Below are positions 7,418-11,121 of a DNA stretch of 11,121 bases, in pieces. Under the pieces are notes generated by a model. The model was not told the origin of the DNA, did not search any database, and was given only the letters and a program-made list of their open reading frames with translations. The first letter of the stretch is position 1; each line of letters begins with the position of its first letter. Position numbers and translations under genes: made by a program. Origin of the DNA: an uncultured Prevotellaceae bacterium (GTDB lineage: Bacteria; Bacteroidota; Bacteroidia; Bacteroidales; Muribaculaceae); NCBI GenBank assembly GCA_945983195.1, contig CAMFSS010000041.1, forward strand, positions 1 to 11,121, written 5' to 3'.

Positions 7418-7425
7418 TACTTTTG
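7418..7425 (+). promoter_or_regulatory. -7 promoter box for the antiporter gene
   Basis: TACTTTTG is an exact match to the Bacteroides -7 consensus TAnnTTTG. It lies 28 bp before the antiporter ATG, so transcription would start about 20 nt ahead of the codon. I find no good -33 TTTG at 19-21 nt spacing; the nearest TTTG (7402-7405) is only 12 nt away, inside the terminator T tract. Confidence 0.5.
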
Positions 7426-7452
7426 TGGAAAATTCAAATATCTGAAAACTTC

Positions 7453-9627
7453 ATGACTGAATTGGCAACAAAAGGAGCACTCGTAACGAATCCGGTGCTG
7501 ATATTCTTTATCGTGCTGGTGATAATCCTGCTTGCGCCCTTGTTGCTGAAAAAGCTAAAGATACCCCACATAGTGGGAATGATAGTTGCCGGCGTGGTGG
7601 TAGGACCGCACGGACTCAATCTGCTCGACCGTGACAGCAGTTTTGAGATTTTCGGGCAGGTGGGAGTGCTCTACCTCATGTTTCTTGCCGGACTTGAAAT
7701 CGACATGTATCATTTGAAACGGAATGTGCGCAAGGGGCTCGGATTCGGACTCCTCACGTTCTTTGTGCCTATGATTGTGGGCATAGTGGCTGCGGTGCTT
7801 CTTCTCGGACTCAATCCGGTGACAGCCGCTCTGCTTGCGTCGATGTATGCGTCGCACACGCTGATAGCCTATCCTGTGATTACACGTCTGGGGATAACGA
7901 AAAGCCCTGCGGTGCTTGTGTCGATTGTCGGAACGATTATCGCCATACTCGGGTCGCTGCTTGTGCTTGCAATCACAGTGAGCATCACCCAGAGTGGTGA
8001 ATACTCACTGCTCGACTTCGGGAAGCTGCTGCTTCGCTTGGGAATCTACTGCGGCGTGGTGCTCTACCTGTATCCTCGCCTCACGCGGTGGTTTTTCAAG
8101 AGCTACAGCGACAAGGTGACGCAATATGTGTATGTGCTTGCAATGGTATTCCTTGCATCATGGATGGCGCAGGTGATAGGACTTGAGGCAGTGCTTGGCG
8201 CATTCTTTGCCGGACTTGTGCTCAACCGCTACATACCCAACGTGTCGCCGCTGATGAGCCGAATAGAGTTTGTGGGCAATGCACTGTTCATACCCTACTT
8301 CCTGATTGGGGTGGGCATGATGATTAACGTGCGTGTGCTTGCCGACACTGCGACGCTGCTTGTGGCTGCACACATGCTTGTGGTGGCACTTGCAGGCAAG
8401 TGGCTTGCTGCGTGGATAGCGCAGAAGGCCTACGGCTTCACTCGCGATGACCGTGATGTGATGTTCGGACTGACTACAGCCCACACAGCGGTGGCACTTG
8501 CCGTGGTGATGATAGGCTACAATATGATTATGCCCGACGGCAGCCGCATGCTCAATGAGCAGATACTCAACGGCACGGTGGTTATGATTCTCGTGACTTG
8601 TGCGCTTGCTCCGATAGTGACTTCGGGCGCAGCGGCACGCGTGAAGATACGTATGATGGCAGAGGGCGCAGATGAAGACGACAATGCCAACCGTCGCAAG
8701 CCGATGCGCACGCTGATACCGGTGAGCAATCCGGTGACTGCTGCGAGCCTTGTCGATCTGGCTCTGATGATGAAGCGCAAGACTACCGACGAGTCGATTT
8801 TTGCACTGCATGTGCGCAACGACAACTCACCCAACTCAATAGCAATAGGGCAGAATGCGCTGAAACTTGCCGGGGAGACTGCGGCTGCGGTGAATGTGCA
8901 GATGAATACCATAGAACGCTATGACCTGAACACCGTGGCAGGAATAGTGAACACGGTGAACGAGCGCGACATCACCGATGTGGTGGTGGGTATGCACCAG
9001 AAGCTGACAGTGGTCGACAGCTATCTTGGCAGCAAGATAGAGCAGCTAATCAAGGACCTGAACAAGATGGTGATAATCACCCGATGCTACATACCAATCA
9101 ACACAATAACGCGAATAGTGGTGGTGGCACCGCCAAAGGCGGAGTTTGAGACCGGGTTTGCCGGCTGGGTGATTCGTGTGGCGAGCATAGCGCGTCGCAT
9201 AGGGTGCAGGATAATCTTTTTCGCCCACCCCGCTACCATACCCCTCATTCGCGGTGTGATACACCAGGAGAAGATTGAGGCACGCACCGAGTACCGCAAT
9301 TTCGATGACTGGGGCGACTTTGCGCTGATTGCTAACCGTGTGCTCGACGATGACCTTTTCATAGTGATAAGTGCCCGCCGAACATCGCTCTCGTTCAATG
9401 GCGACATGGATTCAGTTCCGGGGCTGCTGGCAAAATACTTCGGGCACAACAATCTGCTTATAATCTATCCGGAGCAGTTTGGAGAGACACCGCAATTGGA
9501 CTCGTTCAGCGACCCGCTGACGAGCGACCTGAATGCAGCACCAAGTGGCGCATTCCTGCGCGTGAAAGCATGGCTGAAGTGGCTTAATATGCACGTCAAG
9601 CTCCTGCTCCGCCACCGAAAAAAATAA
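7453..9627 (+). CDS. CPA2-type cation:proton antiporter with tandem USP-like C-terminal domains
   Basis: 724 residues from the ATG at 7453; a TTG thirty bases upstream is rejected because it falls inside the -7 box. Residues about 12-400 form a Na+/H+-exchanger membrane domain of roughly 12 helices (early motif KIPHIVGMIVAGVVVGPHG; later VIGLEAVLGAFFAGLVLNR and FIPYFLIGVGMMINV). Residues about 417-540 and 552-690 look like two universal-stress-protein-like domains in the cytoplasm, each opening with a hydrophobic strand (MRTLIPVSNP, TRIVVVAPP). Such proteins exchange K+ or Na+ for protons at the inner membrane. One oddity: the helix after the ASHTLIAYP segment reads GTIIAILGSLLVLA, where I expect a Thr-Asp pair, so the usual acidic transport residue appears to be Ile165. 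The ion and direction of transport cannot be read from the sequence. Confidence 0.88.
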   Translation: MTELATKGALVTNPVLIFFIVLVIILLAPLLLKKLKIPHIVGMIVAGVVVGPHGLNLLDRDSSFEIFGQVGVLYLMFLAGLEIDMYHLKRNVRKGLGFGLLTFFVPMIVGIVAAVLLLGLNPVTAALLASMYASHTLIAYPVITRLGITKSPAVLVSIVGTIIAILGSLLVLAITVSITQSGEYSLLDFGKLLLRLGIYCGVVLYLYPRLTRWFFKSYSDKVTQYVYVLAMVFLASWMAQVIGLEAVLGAFFAGLVLNRYIPNVSPLMSRIEFVGNALFIPYFLIGVGMMINVRVLADTATLLVAAHMLVVALAGKWLAAWIAQKAYGFTRDDRDVMFGLTTAHTAVALAVVMIGYNMIMPDGSRMLNEQILNGTVVMILVTCALAPIVTSGAAARVKIRMMAEGADEDDNANRRKPMRTLIPVSNPVTAASLVDLALMMKRKTTDESIFALHVRNDNSPNSIAIGQNALKLAGETAAAVNVQMNTIERYDLNTVAGIVNTVNERDITDVVVGMHQKLTVVDSYLGSKIEQLIKDLNKMVIITRCYIPINTITRIVVVAPPKAEFETGFAGWVIRVASIARRIGCRIIFFAHPATIPLIRGVIHQEKIEARTEYRNFDDWGDFALIANRVLDDDLFIVISARRTSLSFNGDMDSVPGLLAKYFGHNNLLIIYPEQFGETPQLDSFSDPLTSDLNAAPSGAFLRVKAWLKWLNMHVKLLLRHRKK

Positions 9628-9650
9628 TCAAATCTAAATACAATTGAAAT

Positions 9651-9890
9651 ATGCCAACAATATTTGTAATTTTTGGATATAGATTCTATTTTTGGTCAAA
9701 CGAACATAATCCTATTCACGTTCATATAGAAAAAGGGGATTGTGAGGCAAAATATCACATCGAACCGTTAGAACTAATAGAAAACTATGGGTTTAGGCCA
9801 AATGAGTTAAAAATGATAGAATCAATAATAGAAGAGAACACAGAGGTTATAAAAAATCATTGGAAAACATATTTCCAAACACAAAAATAA
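9651..9890 (+). CDS. DUF4160-domain small protein
   Basis: 79 residues. It matches the DUF4160 pattern: a short start (MPTIFVIFGYRFYFWSNEH) followed by NPIHVHIEKG and a C-terminal helix containing WKTYF. DUF4160 genes are frequently next to DUF2442 genes, as here (5 bp apart, same strand), and such pairs have a toxin-antitoxin-like layout; no activity is established that I can cite. GC content is about 31%, against roughly 55% in the neighbouring antiporter, which points to horizontal acquisition. The ATG is 23 bp after the antiporter stop with no convincing promoter between, so read-through from the antiporter may express it. Confidence 0.75.
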   Translation: MPTIFVIFGYRFYFWSNEHNPIHVHIEKGDCEAKYHIEPLELIENYGFRPNELKMIESIIEENTEVIKNHWKTYFQTQK

Positions 9891-9895
9891 TAATT

Positions 9896-10114
9896 ATGAA
9901 CAAAGGAAATATTGCAAAAATATGGATTACGGCAGATGCTGTGTGGATTAGGACCACTGATGGTAGGGAAGCCAGTGAATGCTTTAGTGACTATGTCCGT
10001 TTGCAGAAAGCAACAAACAAGCAGCGTGAAAATTATCGTGTGTCACATTTTGGAATTCATTGGCCTGATATTGATGAAGATTTATCCTTTGATGGGTTCT
10101 TTGTGAATCGTTAA
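9896..10114 (+). CDS. DUF2442-domain small protein
   Basis: 72 residues from the ATG at 9896; a TTG at 9860 would overlap the upstream gene and add 12 non-conserved residues, so it is not used. The pattern matches DUF2442: a strand with W-x-T-A-D-A-V-W-I, DGREASECFSDYVRL, then QRENY and the signature GIHWPDIDEDLSFDGFF at the C-terminus. It partners with the DUF4160 gene in an apparent bicistron. Members are small, soluble, and of unknown function; a role as antitoxin or partner protein is inference. Base composition is AT-rich like its partner. Confidence 0.75.
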   Translation: MNKGNIAKIWITADAVWIRTTDGREASECFSDYVRLQKATNKQRENYRVSHFGIHWPDIDEDLSFDGFFVNR

Positions 10115-10180
10115 ATGCCACAGTGAAATGGTGTGAAGGGATTGTTACTGTTTTGTTATAAATCTGCTATGTTCTTGATG

Positions 10181-10268
10181 TATCTTTGCATAAGATAGGC
10201 TGCACTCGGCAAAACCGCTCAAGCGAGCTTGGCTGCTTTTGCTCTCGATTTGCACTATCTTTGCATAA
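10181..10268 (+). repeat. Palindromic, promoter-bearing intergenic repeat
   Basis: Two identical 13-bp direct copies of TATCTTTGCATAA (10181-10193 and 10256-10268) flank an imperfect palindrome. Outer arms: TGCA-t-AAGATAG (10187-10198) against CTATCTT-TGCA (10255-10265). Inner arms: GCAAAA (10209-10214) against TTTTGC (10237-10242). The centre is a near-palindrome, CAAGCGAGCTTG (10220-10231). From memory, elements of this shape (AAGATAG...CTCGGC...GCTCTCG...TTTGCACTATCTTTGCA) are dispersed between genes in many Bacteroidales genomes, but I cannot verify copy number here. It fills most of the 181-bp gap between the DUF2442 gene and the porin remnant. Confidence 0.65.
10256..10263 (+). promoter_or_regulatory. 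-7 box in the repeat, upstream of the porin remnant
   Basis: TATCTTTG fits TAnnTTTG exactly and lies 32 bp before the ATG at 10296, the right place for a promoter with a leader of about 26 nt. A second identical box is at 10181-10188. Neither has a TTTG at the normal 19-21 nt spacing (candidates are at 14 and 25 nt), so activity is uncertain. Confidence 0.45.
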
Positions 10269-10295
10269 ACTAACAGACAGATATTCAAGACACAG

Positions 10296-10596
10296 ATGAG
10301 AACAGGAACGAAAGAGAAGTTGCTTATGGTGGCAGTTGCCATTGTGGCAGGAATTGGAACTGCTATTGCTCAAGACGACACCGATGAGCGACTGAGTGTC
10401 CTTGAAGAGAAAGTGGAGCAGATGGCAAAGCGGAGCGAGCATTTATCGCATGACACTTGGCGTGACATTTGGAGTGCGTAACCCCTAATTCCCCACGGAG
10501 ATACGAGTGAACTATGAGAACTACTGGTATCCGCAAGGTGGAGCCAAAGAGAGCGAGCAGGACAAGATAGTGTGTGAGCTGATGATAAAATTCTGA
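10296..10596 (+). pseudogene. Remnant of an outer-membrane porin (internal deletion, frameshift, stop)
   Basis: The first part (10296 to about 10430) encodes a clean signal peptide ending in TAIAQ and a coiled-coil start (DERLSVLEEKVEQMAKRSE), as in Bacteroidota phosphate-selective-porin-like proteins; this frame stops at 10479-10481. In the +1 frame from about 10435, codons read YRMTLGVTFGVRNP, a TAA stop (10486-10488), then FPTEIRVNYENYWYP and a final DKIVCELMIKF before TGA (10594-10596). These look like the last three beta strands of an outer-membrane barrel, closing with the terminal Phe typical of such proteins. The roughly 300 residues of barrel expected between are missing. I infer a large internal deletion plus a frameshift and a nonsense change. 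The promoter-like repeat upstream is probably the old promoter. An independent 61-residue secreted peptide is the alternative. Confidence 0.65.
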
Positions 10597-10657
10597 GGAG
10601 AGGAGCGGATATACTATCAAGTCTGCTCGCAATGACTTTCTGCGGCAGTGGCAATGC

Positions 10658-11121
10658 CTATTTGTAGCTGTCGGCGATGTTGTAGATGGCAGTGAAGATA
10701 TCCTTGTCGACTTCGGTGAGGTGAATGCCGCGGCGAATCATCACACGCTCAGCGATGGTGAAGAAGCGTGGCAGCGACACGTCGACGTAGCCCGAAGTGG
10801 AGCCTTCGAGGAACGAGGCAACGAAGTTGCGCGGGAATCCTGCGCCGTGTATGTTGACACCCACGCCGACGACGGTAGCAGTGTTGAACATACAGTTGAT
10901 GCCTGCCTTTGAGTGGTCGCCCATGATAAGACCGCAGAATTGCAGCCCTGTGCGGAGGAATCGGTGTGCAGGGTAGTTCCAGAGCTTGATTTCAGAATAG
11001 TCGTTTTTGAGGTTTGAAGCAGTGGTGCCTCCACCGAGATTGCACCATTCACCGATAACGGCATTTCCGAGGAATCCGTCGTGAGCCTTGTTGCTATAAC
11101 CAATCATTACCACATTATTAA
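10658..11121 (-). CDS. GlmU-like sugar nucleotidyltransferase, C-terminal part (runs off window)
   Basis: The frame is open through the right edge, so only the last ~154 residues are seen; the GTG at 11113 is an internal valine, not a start. The sequence is a left-handed beta-helix of hexapeptide repeats: NKAHDGFLGNAVIGEWCNLG, GGTTASNLKNDY, then GLIMGDHSKAGINCMFNTAT and VVGVGVNIHGAGFPRNFV. This is the acyltransferase-like half of the Bacteroidota GlmU-family putative sugar nucleotidyltransferase, whose N-terminal half would be a nucleotidyltransferase domain outside the window. It is cytoplasmic and probably makes a nucleotide-sugar precursor; the exact sugar is unknown. It converges with the porin remnant across a 61-bp gap in which I see no good terminator. 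Confidence 0.85.
   Translation of the reverse strand, partial: NNVVMIGYSNKAHDGFLGNAVIGEWCNLGGGTTASNLKNDYSEIKLWNYPAHRFLRTGLQFCGLIMGDHSKAGINCMFNTATVVGVGVNIHGAGFPRNFVASFLEGSTSGYVDVSLPRFFTIAERVMIRRGIHLTEVDKDIFTAIYNIADSYK

Noticed and set aside
7423..7452. TTG start for the antiporter
   Set aside because: The TTG is part of the -7 promoter box and would lie upstream of the expected transcription start; the ATG at 7453 gives a normal N-terminus.
10603..10628. Hairpin between the porin remnant and the GlmU-like gene
   Set aside because: Seven pairs including a wobble, a 12-nt loop and no T tract on either strand; too weak to call a terminator.
1..11121. CRISPR arrays, tRNA/rRNA genes, insertion sequences, integrases
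   Set aside because: I saw no regularly spaced repeats, no tRNA-like cloverleaf, and no transposase or integrase motifs on either strand.

Overview
This window looks like a chromosomal segment from a member of the Bacteroidales (Bacteroidota), possibly a GC-rich lineage such as Muribaculaceae; the family placement is an inference. The evidence is the gene content (TPR protein, DUF4292 lipoprotein, EnvC-like LytM protein, Bacteroidota-type O-antigen translocase, a GlmU-like nucleotidyltransferase), the general lack of clear Shine-Dalgarno sequences, and several matches to the Bacteroides -7 promoter box TAnnTTTG.

Layout. Bases 1-2645 hold an envelope cluster: the end of a TPR protein, a hairpin terminator on its stop codon, a DUF4292 lipoprotein, and an EnvC/M23 protein with a degenerate active site. 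Bases 2698-5127 follow on the same strand with a FemAB/GNAT-like acyltransferase and a MOP-superfamily flippase (Wzx type). A good promoter then starts greA (5239-5709), followed by a HIT-family protein (5783-6181). After a strong hairpin comes an M20 metallohydrolase, probably the N-acyl-ornithine/citrulline deacylase of arginine synthesis (6276-7346), closed by a clear intrinsic terminator. A separate promoter drives a large CPA2-type cation:proton antiporter with a tandem USP-like cytoplasmic region (7453-9627).

Bases 9651-10114 are a small, markedly AT-rich (about 31% GC) two-gene cassette of DUF4160 and DUF2442 proteins, probably acquired by transfer. Bases 10181-10268 are a palindromic repeat carrying two direct copies of TATCTTTGCATAA, each with a -7 box. 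It sits directly upstream of a collapsed porin pseudogene (10296-10596), of which only the signal peptide/coiled coil and the last three beta strands survive, in different frames and with a stop between them. The right edge is a convergent, partial GlmU-like sugar nucleotidyltransferase.

Most of the window is ordinary core genome, and I do not see a large undescribed system. The points most worth a second look are: a HIT protein whose central (catalytic) histidine is proline; an antiporter that seems to lack the usual transport-site aspartate; the AT-rich DUF4160/DUF2442 pair; the promoter-bearing palindromic repeat; and the porin remnant.
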